From assembly GCA_017408405.1 (NCBI GenBank), contig JAFQUP010000075.1:1-64000 (forward strand): a DNA stretch of 64,000 nucleotides, read 5' to 3'. Shown here in pieces: positions 43,545 through 52,611 of this stretch. A model generated the notes under the pieces. The model was not told the DNA's origin and did no database searches. It saw only the letters and a program-made list of their open reading frames with translations. Position 1 is the stretch's first letter. Each line of letters opens with the position of its first letter. Made by a program: the position numbers and the translations under genes. The DNA comes from Thermoguttaceae bacterium. GTDB taxonomy: Bacteria; Planctomycetota; Planctomycetia; Pirellulales; Thermoguttaceae.

Positions 43545-45506
43545 TCAATCATGGAATTTCAGAAGACGCGCGCTGTTAATGATGACAAACGCTTCACCAA
43601 AATTATGCAGAATAGCACTGGCTAAAGAGTTAATGACTCCCATCGAAGCCAGCCAGACAAAGAAAAATGTCATAGCTAATCCGCCGATAATATTGATGTG
43701 AATCGTCATCTGGGTCGCTCGTGCCAGACGAATGGTCATCGGAAGCCGGCGCAGGTCGTTAGTCATGAGCGCGATGTCGGCACTCTGAAGCGCGATGTCA
43801 CTCGCCACGGCACCCAACGCGATACCGACGTCACCGCTGGCCAGGGCCGGGGCATCGTTCACGCCGTCGCCAACCATCATGACGGAGCGTCCCGCGGCCT
43901 TTTCCTGCGCCACGACATCCAGTTTCTGCGAGGGAAGCACTTCCGCAATAACCTGATCGACTTTCAGGAACCGCCCAATATCCTCAGCCGTCGCACGGCG
44001 GTCGCCCGTCAGGAGAACACTGCGCTCAATGCCAAGCGCACGGAGTTCATCCAGTGCCTCGCACGCCTCCGGACGCGGCCGGTCCGCAAGCAGGAAGCAT
44101 CCGCCAAGCTCTTTACGGACAATCCCATCATCTTCCGTAATCTCACGCCCAAGCCAGACAATCGTCCCAATGAAATTCTCCGGCACGAGTGCCTCACATT
44201 CCGAAACGTCAAACCCATCTTCTTCCAGCCAGCCGAGACGCCCAAGCCAGGTCGTTTCGGAGGTTTCTTTCAGCAGAACACCTTTTCCGGGTACTTCCTG
44301 AATCGCGGCGCTTGGAGGGGTGAGCATCGTGACGTCACGGTCCTGCGCGGCTTTCACGATCGCTTTCGACGCGGGATGACGCGAGCCGGACGCGCAGCGA
44401 AGTGCCTCAACCATGAGGTCTTTTTCGCTCTCCGCGTCTTTCAGAACCATGCCGGAAAGCTGAAGATGCCCGATCGTAACCGTTCCCGTTTTGTCGAGAA
44501 CCACCGTATCAATCCCGGAAAGAGCTTCGAGGAATCGCGTGTTTTTGATGAGAATACCGAGTTTCGACGCGGCTGCCAGCGCCGCGATCATGGCAGCGGG
44601 ACCCGCGAGAACCAGTGCTCCGGGGCATCCGACGACCAGAACGGCCATGGCACGGTCAATGTCGCGAGTAAGAAAAAGAACAACGCCCGATACGGTCAAA
44701 ATAATCGGAATATAGTAGGCGGCATACTTTTCGATCAATTTCATAACCTGAGTTTTGGCGTTTTCCGCTTCCTTAAGCAGCTCCATCACGCGGCCGATAG
44801 CAGTCTTTTCACCGGTTTTGGTTACGCGAATTTTCAGAACACCAGTCATATTGATCGTACCGGCAAAAACGTTCTTTCCAACCGAAACGTCTTCCGGAAG
44901 CGACTCGCCGGTAATTGAGGACTGGTCAATCGTCGAAATACCTTCCACAATCTCACCGTCCGCCGCAATAATGTCGCCCGGACGCACGAGGAGCAGGTCG
45001 TTCACTTTCAGTTCGCTTGGATCCACTTCACGCTGGGAGCCATCTTCACCAATGATCGTCGCGTTTCGCGCCTGAAGAGTCTTCAGCCCATCAATAGCTG
45101 CCTGCGCCCCAAGAATACTTCGTTCTTCCAGGAAATGCCCAAGATTCATGATAATCGGAATAAGCGTCGCGACGACAAACTGCTGATTCATCATGGCCGC
45201 GAGCGTCGCGAGGGCCACCAATTGATCCGTCATCGCGTGCGCGTCCGCGTCACGAGTAAAAATCCCGTAAATGGACGTCATGAAGATCGGAGTCGCCACA
45301 ATGAGTGAGGCAATGGCAATGATCAGGTTCCCCACTACCTCCATCTCAAAGACCTTCCACTCGACCAGTCCCACGACCAAAAGGCCGCCCGCGAGCATTG
45401 CCGAGCCGAGCTGAATCACGATTTTGAGCCGCTCCATTAGAGTCAGCGGAACTTCAAGGTCGTGAATTCTGTTGGAAAGGGGATTCGCCAGATTTTGAGT
45501 ACTCAT
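43545..45506 (-). CDS. P1B-like metal-transporting P-type ATPase
   Basis: A heavy-metal P-type ATPase of 653 residues with no N-terminal metal-binding domain. The actuator motif TGES lies at about residue 198. The phosphorylation motif DKTGTVT is near residue 338, followed by a P1B-specific SRHPASKA (HP) motif and GDGVNDAPAL. The membrane metal motif in the sixth helix reads VVGCPGALVLAGP (about residue 295), so CPG replaces the usual CPC or SPC. The last helix has HNFGEAFVIINSARLL. Metal specificity cannot be assigned. It overlaps the upstream SPFH gene by four bases and ends a four-gene operon with three SPFH proteins. Confidence 0.9.
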   Translation of the reverse strand: MSTQNLANPLSNRIHDLEVPLTLMERLKIVIQLGSAMLAGGLLVVGLVEWKVFEMEVVGNLIIAIASLIVATPIFMTSIYGIFTRDADAHAMTDQLVALATLAAMMNQQFVVATLIPIIMNLGHFLEERSILGAQAAIDGLKTLQARNATIIGEDGSQREVDPSELKVNDLLLVRPGDIIAADGEIVEGISTIDQSSITGESLPEDVSVGKNVFAGTINMTGVLKIRVTKTGEKTAIGRVMELLKEAENAKTQVMKLIEKYAAYYIPIILTVSGVVLFLTRDIDRAMAVLVVGCPGALVLAGPAAMIAALAAASKLGILIKNTRFLEALSGIDTVVLDKTGTVTIGHLQLSGMVLKDAESEKDLMVEALRCASGSRHPASKAIVKAAQDRDVTMLTPPSAAIQEVPGKGVLLKETSETTWLGRLGWLEEDGFDVSECEALVPENFIGTIVWLGREITEDDGIVRKELGGCFLLADRPRPEACEALDELRALGIERSVLLTGDRRATAEDIGRFLKVDQVIAEVLPSQKLDVVAQEKAAGRSVMMVGDGVNDAPALASGDVGIALGAVASDIALQSADIALMTNDLRRLPMTIRLARATQMTIHINIIGGLAMTFFFVWLASMGVINSLASAILHNFGEAFVIINSARLLKFHD

Positions 45507-46570
45507 TCTTCATCCTCCTGTTCATCCTGGAGTACCACTCGGGAATTCGCAGGAACAAATTTCAGTTCACCGACATTCGCCCAGACATTTTCCATAGTAT
45601 TAAGATATTCACGCTGCCAGACATAATCGGGAGCGTCAAGGAATTCACGAAGTTTTGGTAAATACTCACGCGCGTCCTTGATCGCGTTGGCGAGAACCTG
45701 CTGGCGGTAAATCTCCGCGTTTTTACGAAACTGGACAGCCTGGGTCTCCGCTTCCGTCCGCAGACTGTTCGCCTGCTTCATCGCTTCGTCAAGCGCGACC
45801 TGCACTGAAATATCCGCGGTCTGTTTATTCTCAAAATCAGCCTTTACGTGACGAAGATGATGAACATCCACAAAATCCACATTACTTATGCGAATGGCGC
45901 TTTTTCCTGTCTCCGCGTTTCCTGTTCGATCCAAGCGCTCCTGGAGATTTTTCGCGACGACATCATCAAGTGTCTCTTTTCGTGTTTCCGTAACAGTCTG
46001 CTCCTTACCGTCAACCATGACTGGAACCGTCACCGTAACTTCTCGGTTCATATGCTGAACTTCCTCGAATTTCCATGACGCGATGCACTCCGTCAGCGAC
46101 GCAACGGTCATGGAGTCAATCATTTCTTTCGGATTAATCATATTGAATTCATATTCAACCGGATCCGAAATATAGTATTTTACGACGACCTTTACCTGAA
46201 TAACGTCTTTCTCCGCAGTCAGGCAGTATCCTTCAATCGTAGGATCAATTTCGTCATTCCATTCTTTATCGTCAAGAGCAGCCCAGACATTCGTCACCTC
46301 AAGCTGCTGTTCCTGAGTATTGGGCAAAAGGATAAGCTGGTCAATCGGATATGGAAACGCGAGGACAAATCCAGGCTCGCGAATATCCTGTCCCGGACCA
46401 ACCGGAACGAGTTTTCCAAAGCGAGTCAGAATACCGATATGAGTTGGCTGAACTTTCGCCAGTCCCGAAACCAAAAAGAGGATCACGAGAACAAGCACCA
46501 TCCAGCGAAAGACTTTCATCCCGGACTCGATTCCCTGGAAGAGGACTTTTCCTGGTTTTTTCTGTGCCAT
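45503..46570 (-). CDS. SPFH/band 7 (HflC-like) membrane protein 3
   Basis: A 355-residue SPFH protein with one N-terminal membrane helix (WMVLVLVILFLVSGLA). The band 7 domain contains PTHIGILTRFGKLV, GFVLAFPYPIDQLILLP and VQVALDEAMKQAN. The C-terminal half is helical and would form the coiled-coil wall of a ring-shaped assembly, as in HflK/HflC around FtsH. I chose the ATG at 46570; an upstream TTG is possible. It is the third of three SPFH genes and is translationally coupled to the P-type ATPase. Which protease or transporter it encloses is not known. Confidence 0.88.
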   Translation of the reverse strand: MAQKKPGKVLFQGIESGMKVFRWMVLVLVILFLVSGLAKVQPTHIGILTRFGKLVPVGPGQDIREPGFVLAFPYPIDQLILLPNTQEQQLEVTNVWAALDDKEWNDEIDPTIEGYCLTAEKDVIQVKVVVKYYISDPVEYEFNMINPKEMIDSMTVASLTECIASWKFEEVQHMNREVTVTVPVMVDGKEQTVTETRKETLDDVVAKNLQERLDRTGNAETGKSAIRISNVDFVDVHHLRHVKADFENKQTADISVQVALDEAMKQANSLRTEAETQAVQFRKNAEIYRQQVLANAIKDAREYLPKLREFLDAPDYVWQREYLNTMENVWANVGELKFVPANSRVVLQDEQEDEE

Positions 46571-46652
46571 AGTAATATTTCCAATTTGCTGATTCAAATT
46601 TAAATTTTCGTTACGATGAACTCAGGGTCATTCCCCCCAATGACCCGAAATC

Positions 46653-47915
46653 TTATTTTCCCAAAATTGCCGACATTCCGCCCTGGCCAAGAATTTGAGC
46701 GGCGGGAACAGCCGCGGCTGCTTCCGGAGAAGGCGCGGATCCGGAAGGAGTACTTTCAGCCGGCGCAGAAATCTCAGCTCCCGGAGCGGTGTTTTCCTCT
46801 GCCTCTGCCGCCGGAGAAACTGCCGGAGCAGGGGATTCCTCTGGTTTCGCGGCCGAAATGGACACTTCCTGATCCAATTTCGTTTCATCCTGACGCAAAA
46901 GAGCTTCCGCTTTCTCAATATTCGCCTTGGTAGCCGTCGAGGTCTGTGTCCATTTCGGCATTTCAAATAATGGCCTAAACACATTATTGTCGTGCTTAAG
47001 CACCAGCGTCGTGCGTGCTCCAATCGTCTTTCTGATCGTGTTCATCGTCTTCCAGAATTCATAAAATTCCGGTTCAAGCTGGTGAACACGCGCCGTAATC
47101 ATCATCGCCTCATTATCCGCCTGCTGCGTAATTTTTGTCGCCTCATTAATTCCACGGGCGATGATTCCCTGAGCGTCAACTTCCGCCTGCTTCGTAATCG
47201 CTTCGACATCACGTGCCCCCTTCTGCGCGATATTACTCGCGGCCGTCGCTCGATTCGCACGCATTTTCGCGATAATATCCTTCATATTTGTCTCAGGAAG
47301 CGAAATACGCTTGATACCGATCTGAAGCACTTCAATCCCGGAATCTTTCTCTTTTAAAACTTCATTAACGGCTTCGCAGATCCTTTTTTCAATTTCCGCG
47401 ATCTTCACCTCGGATCCGTTGGTAGAGATAAGGGCCGACATTGGATAATCTCCAAGGACAGGATTTTTCATCCCAATGACCGATGATTCAAGATTTTTCT
47501 CCGCGGCTTCCACGTCACCTCCAAACGCGCGGATAAATTTCAGTGCGTCACAGACTCGCCACGTCATGTAGGTCTTGAGAATGACCGTTTTGTCATCCTT
47601 TGTCTGATTGGAAACATGAGGCGTTTCGTAAATGCGTTTGCGCATATCGACAATCCTCGTCTGATCAATCGGCCAAGGGAGCTTGAAATGAAGCCCCGGT
47701 TCCGTCGTCACGGGTTCCATGGGACGGTCAAAACGGGTCACGACCGCGTTTTCATATTCGGAAACCTGATAGCTCATTCCGTATCCCAAAACGATCGTAA
47801 TGATCAGCAGGGAAAGGAAAATGCGGAAAATGTACGTTCTCATCGAAAGTTTATTTTCCGGATCATGATGATGGCAATGGCAGCCGTGACCGTGATGATG
47901 GTGATGATGGGACAT
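46653..47915 (-). CDS. SPFH/band 7 protein 2 with polyhistidine N-terminus
   Basis: A 420-residue HflC-like protein. It opens with MSHHHHHHGHGCHCHHHD, a natural run of His and Cys that should face the cytoplasm ahead of the single membrane helix (about residues 28-48). The band 7 domain follows, with ENAVVTRFDRPM, HFKLPWPIDQTRIVDMR and IGIKRISLPETNMKDII, then a helical tail. The last 75 residues are Ala/Pro/Ser-rich and probably disordered. The His/Cys cluster is suited to bind transition metals. Since a metal P-type ATPase lies in the same operon, a metal-sensing or metal-delivery role is plausible (inference). Confidence 0.88.
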   Translation of the reverse strand: MSHHHHHHGHGCHCHHHDPENKLSMRTYIFRIFLSLLIITIVLGYGMSYQVSEYENAVVTRFDRPMEPVTTEPGLHFKLPWPIDQTRIVDMRKRIYETPHVSNQTKDDKTVILKTYMTWRVCDALKFIRAFGGDVEAAEKNLESSVIGMKNPVLGDYPMSALISTNGSEVKIAEIEKRICEAVNEVLKEKDSGIEVLQIGIKRISLPETNMKDIIAKMRANRATAASNIAQKGARDVEAITKQAEVDAQGIIARGINEATKITQQADNEAMMITARVHQLEPEFYEFWKTMNTIRKTIGARTTLVLKHDNNVFRPLFEMPKWTQTSTATKANIEKAEALLRQDETKLDQEVSISAAKPEESPAPAVSPAAEAEENTAPGAEISAPAESTPSGSAPSPEAAAAVPAAQILGQGGMSAILGK

Positions 47916-48005
47916 GAAAAAAACTCCATTTATTTCTATTCTGATTTGTTTCTTAAATACGTGAGAAGGCTCTCTGTTTCACTAATTCCGACATAACCTT
48001 CCACG

Positions 48006-49919
48006 CTATTTCGCATTACTCAAAATCGCGCGTGACATGCCGTTGCCTCCGGACTTCTGGGAATCAAAAAAGACTTCAATTGATTCATCCACAAGTACCA
48101 GACGCCGATCTTCAAGGACAGACTGCGCGTTATCAAGCCAGAATTGGAAACGATAGCAGCCCGGATTCAGACGATAGGTTTCATGCGCCTGAAGAACGCC
48201 CGCCGTTTCATTCTTCGCGTTTTGCACTTTGATAATTCCGTTGACTTTCGCCTGGGCAATCTCCGCCGCGGCCTGAACCTCTGCCTGATACTGTCGGCAA
48301 ATCCCCTGTTCGCGCGCCGTGTGCAGCTTGCTCTCCTGGCGAATTTCCTCAGAAAGAACCTCCAGATAATCTTTAGCTGCCGAAACAGGCGGATGAAGAT
48401 TCAAAAGCGAAACCTCAAGAACCTGAATACCGATTTCCTCCGCGTCAAGCTGCTTCTGGAGTCTGTCGGAGAGTTCTTTTGCGAACGCCGCCCGGTCCAC
48501 ACTCATGACATATTCCATCGTACGCCCCATCGTCGCGTCAACCAGTGCGCGGTAAGCAAACTCTGAAACCGCGTTTTCCGGATTCTGACACTTTTCAACA
48601 TAATTAAAGAAACCGGTCGGATCCTCTTTAATCTTAAATTGAACCATCGCGTTCACGACAAATGATTCTTCCTGATTCAGAGGAATCTCAAACTCGGTAC
48701 CATGCTCTTTCGTCCAAATATACGAATATTCCGCCGAGGTCTTTTTTTCGTATCCAATCGGAAGCATTGAGATTTTCTTGACCGGAAACGTCATAACGGT
48801 TCCAAATGGATACGGATATTTGAAATGAATGCCCGGTTCAATGATCTCATGATGGATTTTTCCAAAATCTTTACGCACGCCGAATTCTCCAAGTCCCACG
48901 ACATAAAGGCATGAAAGTGCCCACGCCATAAAGAAGACTAAAACCAATGACGGAACCATAGCGCGCGCGACAAAGCGAATCGACCATGAAGATCGGAAAC
49001 TCACCCCCCATTTCTGCTCCATCGTAAAGAAGAAACTCTTAATCGGATTCCCGCGCACAAACACCATGTACCGCAGAAAAACGACTGTGGGCGATTTAAA
49101 AGAATCGTGCGTTGCTTTTGCCGTCATCCATCCGGAAAATAATCGGCAAAGCTGCTCAACAGAAACCAGCAGGGACCAGGCTAAAAAGAAGATACTCAAC
49201 ACCGTTTCCGGCCAATCCACGATTTGACGCGAAAGCATCACCACCGCCAGAAAAGCCATGGCCCAGCAAGATTCCCAAGCGGCTTCCATCATCGATTCCG
49301 CCTCTGGAAGATCCCGCGAATTCTCCTCATCTCCCGCAATCGCGTCGAAAGATCGAGCAAGCATCAGCCACACGATACTGCACGTCATCGCCAAAATCGC
49401 GATGAGAACAGTTTGCCCGGCAGGAATCAGCAGCACATTCTCAACCGGAAACGTCCACTTTGAAAGAACAAGCGCCGCGAAACCAGCAAAAATAACCGTA
49501 GGAATGATCCCAATAAGCAGAAAATGGATCGTTTTGGACTGATCAAATTCAATCTCATACGGATTTTCAACGTTATTTCCCCATTCCGGACGGCGCCAGT
49601 TTTTCACTTCAAGAAGTTTCGCGCGAAGACGGCCCGCATGCGCCACGAGAAAGGACGTGATCGCGACTAAAGAAAGCTGAATCCCCAAAACTGTCGTCAA
49701 AAGCGAGCCGGATCCCCAGATCCGAAGCCCATAGACAAACATCACTATCGCGGAAACCGTCGCGAAACCTGCCGTTCCGAGAACCAGACCGCGCCAGCTC
49801 CCCGAACGATAACCAACTTTACTGGATGATGTCTCGCGAACGACTCCGGCAGAGTATTCTGAACGACCTCCGGATGAAGGACTTTCAGAAGAAGCATGCT
49901 CATATTCGGATTTACTCAT
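48006..49919 (-). CDS. SPFH/band 7 protein 1 (HflK-like) with extra membrane region
   Basis: A 637-residue protein and first gene of the SPFH operon. It has a Ser-rich cytosolic start (about 1-45) and then about seven hydrophobic segments before residue 345, far more than the single helix of ordinary HflK. The band 7 domain follows, with LGEFGVRKDFGKI, GIHFKYPYPFGTVMTFPVKK, the ALVDATMGRTMEYVM stretch and EEIGIQVLEVSLLNLHPP. The end is a helical region with the tail GNGMSRAILSNAK. The fused membrane part may hold another partner within the assembly. A promoter is seen at 50052-50079 on the same strand. Confidence 0.87.
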   Translation of the reverse strand: MSKSEYEHASSESPSSGGRSEYSAGVVRETSSSKVGYRSGSWRGLVLGTAGFATVSAIVMFVYGLRIWGSGSLLTTVLGIQLSLVAITSFLVAHAGRLRAKLLEVKNWRRPEWGNNVENPYEIEFDQSKTIHFLLIGIIPTVIFAGFAALVLSKWTFPVENVLLIPAGQTVLIAILAMTCSIVWLMLARSFDAIAGDEENSRDLPEAESMMEAAWESCWAMAFLAVVMLSRQIVDWPETVLSIFFLAWSLLVSVEQLCRLFSGWMTAKATHDSFKSPTVVFLRYMVFVRGNPIKSFFFTMEQKWGVSFRSSWSIRFVARAMVPSLVLVFFMAWALSCLYVVGLGEFGVRKDFGKIHHEIIEPGIHFKYPYPFGTVMTFPVKKISMLPIGYEKKTSAEYSYIWTKEHGTEFEIPLNQEESFVVNAMVQFKIKEDPTGFFNYVEKCQNPENAVSEFAYRALVDATMGRTMEYVMSVDRAAFAKELSDRLQKQLDAEEIGIQVLEVSLLNLHPPVSAAKDYLEVLSEEIRQESKLHTAREQGICRQYQAEVQAAAEIAQAKVNGIIKVQNAKNETAGVLQAHETYRLNPGCYRFQFWLDNAQSVLEDRRLVLVDESIEVFFDSQKSGGNGMSRAILSNAK

Positions 49920-50051
49920 ATTTTATCTTCCCATTTTTTTCAGGGCATTGACTCAGCAGAGTATGGGGACGCACAAGAAGGCAAATAAAAACCACCTCAA
50001 ATCAACGCAAACACCCCAATCTGCAAAAAATCTCTATTTTCGTCTTGCCTA

Positions 50052-50079
50052 ATTATACCACAAAACTATTTAAATGCAA
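50052..50079 (-). promoter_or_regulatory. Promoter of the SPFH operon
   Basis: On the minus strand, TTGCAT, a 16-base spacer, then TATAAT preceded by TGTGG. The predicted leader is about 125 bases. Confidence 0.7.
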
Positions 50080-50237
50080 TAGATTCCCCAAATCCCCTGT
50101 CTTAAATTAATAAAAATTTCACACAGCAACCGGAAGAATCGTTAAATTTCGCGCAATCTCGCTTCAATTACGGATAATACGTAAAACAGGGGGTTTTGGT
50201 TCAGAAAGGCGGGCCTTTTCTTTTTTTCGTGACGTGC

Positions 50238-50243
50238 TATAAT
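50238..50243 (+). promoter_or_regulatory. -10 box of pyrK
   Basis: TATAAT with extended TGC. It lies too close for the upstream start at 50242, so translation must begin at the ATG at 50290. The -35 is weak. The rest of the 49920-50289 spacer holds nothing else clear. Confidence 0.55.
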
Positions 50244-50289
50244 GAACAAAAGTATTAAGGTTATTTCCCTTTCCACGAAAGACATTTTC

Positions 50290-51135
50290 ATGAATACCAT
50301 TTTTCATCAAACCGTAAAAATCATCAGAAATGAAGCCGTCGGCGATCAAATTTGGCGAATCCGCATTGCCTCAAAGGAAATCGCCCGCACAGTTAAACCT
50401 GGACAGTTCTGCATGCTGCGTCTTCCCGGTTTTCACGCTCCGCTTTTGGGCCGTCCTCTCGCGATTTTTCGAGCGGACAGCGATTCCATTGATGTCGTCT
50501 ACGCCGTTGTCGGTAAAGGAACGGAACTCATGGCAAAGTTCGTTCCAGGGCAGGACATTGAGATCTGGGGTCCTCTTGGGAACGGTTTTCCGCTTAATTC
50601 AGACAAAACGCAATGGCCAACACGCCCTCTCCTCGTCGCTGGCGGTATCGGACAAACGCCCATGTTCCTCTTGGCTCAAGCATTCCTGAACGAATCCCGA
50701 ACCGAAAAAGTCACCCTTCTCTGGGGAGGAAGAGACAAAGCTCATTTGGCCTGTCTTGAAGATTTTGAAGAACTTGCGGCCCAATTCCCGGGACGTCTTG
50801 AGATTTTAAACGCGACAGATGACGGCAGCTACGCCCATCACGGATTCGTCACCGAACTGGAAAAAGAACAGCTCGATTCCGGAGAATTTACTTCAGAAAA
50901 TTCCTGTGTCTATTCCTGCGGTCCTGAACCAATGCTGAAAAAAGTCGCGGAATTGGCACAAAACGCCAGCCTGACATGCTGGGTCTCACTGGAAACCCCC
51001 ATGGCTTGCGGAATGGGAATCTGTTTCACCTGCATCACGAAATGCAAAGACAAAAACGCGCCGGAAGGGTGGGATTACTGCCGCACCTGCACCGAGGGAC
51101 CGGTTTTTAACGCGGAAAAACTCGTATGGGAGTGA
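50290..51135 (+). CDS. pyrK: Dihydroorotate dehydrogenase electron transfer subunit
   Basis: PyrK binds FAD and a [2Fe-2S] cluster and passes electrons from PyrD to NAD+. The 281-residue protein has the ferredoxin-reductase barrel motif RPLAIFRAD, the NAD-binding LLVAGGIGQTPM block and CGPEPMLKKVAE. The C-terminal Cys cluster CGMGICFTCITKC...CRTC would hold the iron-sulfur cluster. The start at 50290 follows from the promoter position. Its PyrD partner is encoded at 1173-2108, so the two-subunit enzyme is split across the window. Confidence 0.92.
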   Translation: MNTIFHQTVKIIRNEAVGDQIWRIRIASKEIARTVKPGQFCMLRLPGFHAPLLGRPLAIFRADSDSIDVVYAVVGKGTELMAKFVPGQDIEIWGPLGNGFPLNSDKTQWPTRPLLVAGGIGQTPMFLLAQAFLNESRTEKVTLLWGGRDKAHLACLEDFEELAAQFPGRLEILNATDDGSYAHHGFVTELEKEQLDSGEFTSENSCVYSCGPEPMLKKVAELAQNASLTCWVSLETPMACGMGICFTCITKCKDKNAPEGWDYCRTCTEGPVFNAEKLVWE

Positions 51136-51165
51136 ACGCGCGTAAAACATAAATAAAAAAAGAAG

Positions 51166-51206
51166 AAGAATGAATCACGTAAAATTTAATCCTGTGATTC
51201 ATTCTT
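51166..51206 (-). terminator. Terminator of the coiled-coil operon
   Basis: A 13-bp perfect stem AAGAATGAATCAC/GTGATTCATTCTT with a T-rich minus-strand tail. A second hairpin GGACCT/AGGTCC lies just before it. Confidence 0.8.
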
Positions 51207-51262
51207 CAAAATAAAACTCAAAGGACCTCCTAAACTCTGTATTCAGAAGGTCCCGTTAAAAA

Positions 51263-51625
51263 CTAATTGGGCGCGCTTACTTTCGGACTGTTTTTCTTAA
51301 ACGGTACGGTTCCGTATTCTGACGGTGGACATTCAAAATAATGAATCGCGGCAGCAACCAGAACGAAAATCAGTGAAAGGGTCAAAAGGACCGTGTAAAG
51401 ATCCATGCGCGGCGGTCGGTACATTATCGGCTTTTCGTCCTCCTCCGGCCCTTCCAGAGGCATAGCCTCGTCGGACATGGGATCCGCCTCAAACTCACCA
51501 CCGTCCATTGACTCAGGCATTTCACCTTCAGCAAACTCTTCGCCAGCCTGGAAATCCTCTTCCATCGGCATTTCTTCCATCAGTTCATCATCCGAAAGGA
51601 AATCGTCATTCTGTTCTTTACTCAT
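51263..51625 (-). CDS. Small acidic single-pass membrane protein
   Basis: A 120-residue protein whose first 65 residues are extremely acidic and Met-rich (EELMEEMPMEED type). One membrane helix follows (DLYTVLLTLSLIFVLVAAAIHYF), then a short tail. The orientation is probably acidic part inside, although charge rules are ambiguous here. It is the last gene of a three-gene operon with two membrane coiled-coil paralogues. AAGGAG precedes the ATG. No function is known. Confidence 0.78.
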   Translation of the reverse strand: MSKEQNDDFLSDDELMEEMPMEEDFQAGEEFAEGEMPESMDGGEFEADPMSDEAMPLEGPEEDEKPIMYRPPRMDLYTVLLTLSLIFVLVAAAIHYFECPPSEYGTVPFKKNSPKVSAPN

Positions 51626-51640
51626 GATTACTCCTTGGAA

Positions 51641-52507
51641 TTAAAGAGGCTGAACGATGCATCCGGGAATAATGTTAATAGTCTGTTCACTTCGCAAATT
51701 CGCGAAAGTACAGGTAGCAGTATCAGGCAGAACCGCTTCAACCTCTACGTCGCAGAGATACATACTGCCGTCTTTGGAGAGGAGCTTAAATTTATGCCCA
51801 ACGCGCACACCGTCATCGCTTCCGACATTAACTTTGATTTTTCGTCCGGCCTGCTCAATGACACGCCCCTGCATCGCGGCAGGCGGAGCCTGGGTCCGAT
51901 AGTAATCCAGGTCATTAATCATATTATTATACGTAAGTACCTCATTCGCGCGAACGTTCTCATTTTTCAGGTCATCATTTCTGGAAGCCAGCTCTTTATT
52001 GCGGCGTTCCAGCTGAGTAATCTGATTCATATAGTCCGTTTTGTCGGCGAGCTGATCAGAAATATCGGTAATCTCACGCTGCAGCCCCTTGACGGCATCC
52101 CGAAGAAGCTCATGTCCGCTGGCGATAGTAACCAGCGCTTTGTGCGTATTGTCAAGATGACCGTTCGTTTCGGCATAGGAAGTCTCAATAGACTGTTTGA
52201 GGTTTTCGACTTCAGTCGTCTGCTTGTCCCTCAAAGCCGTCACTTCACTTTGGGCATTCACGCTTCTCTGAAGAGCCACTTCATACGTACCAACCAGAAT
52301 GGCATAGGCACTGCGAAGCTCCTGAATTTCTTTCTGAGCGTTTTCCAACTGCTGTTTGATGCCCATGGGATACCCTTGAGAGGTATCCGTATTATCCACC
52401 ATTCTGCGCCAGTTGGTGTGAGTCATATAGACGGCAAGCGTCAAGGTCATCAAAGCCAGACTCAAAACAAAAATGAGTACGACAAAAATCTTTCCGACCA
52501 GGTTCAT
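51641..52507 (-). CDS. Membrane-anchored coiled-coil protein, paralogue 1
   Basis: A 288-residue protein with an N-terminal membrane helix (MNLVGKIFVVLIFVLSLALM region) and the signature VYMTHTNWR. A long coiled coil follows (about residues 50-195), then a C-terminal beta domain of about 80 residues containing GRKIKVNVGSDDGVRVGHKF, which resembles small barrel domains. The helix and THTxWR start are shared with the gene upstream (52612), so the two are paralogues. Such an architecture suits a periplasmic scaffold or envelope spacer (inference). I recall planctomycete homologues but no function. Confidence 0.8.
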   Translation of the reverse strand: MNLVGKIFVVLIFVLSLALMTLTLAVYMTHTNWRRMVDNTDTSQGYPMGIKQQLENAQKEIQELRSAYAILVGTYEVALQRSVNAQSEVTALRDKQTTEVENLKQSIETSYAETNGHLDNTHKALVTIASGHELLRDAVKGLQREITDISDQLADKTDYMNQITQLERRNKELASRNDDLKNENVRANEVLTYNNMINDLDYYRTQAPPAAMQGRVIEQAGRKIKVNVGSDDGVRVGHKFKLLSKDGSMYLCDVEVEAVLPDTATCTFANLRSEQTINIIPGCIVQPL

Positions 52508-52611
52508 GGGAGTCCTTTTTATTTTTTAAAATCTGAATACGCCCTTGGGCATCAATGGCGACGTTCATACAGGTTACGGGGAATTCGCCGGCACGCTATT
52601 CGCGCGGAAAA

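Noticed and set aside
43698..44918. 406-codon open frame antisense to the P-type ATPase
   Set aside because: Shadow frame created by G/C-rich third positions. No ribosome site or recognisable domain.
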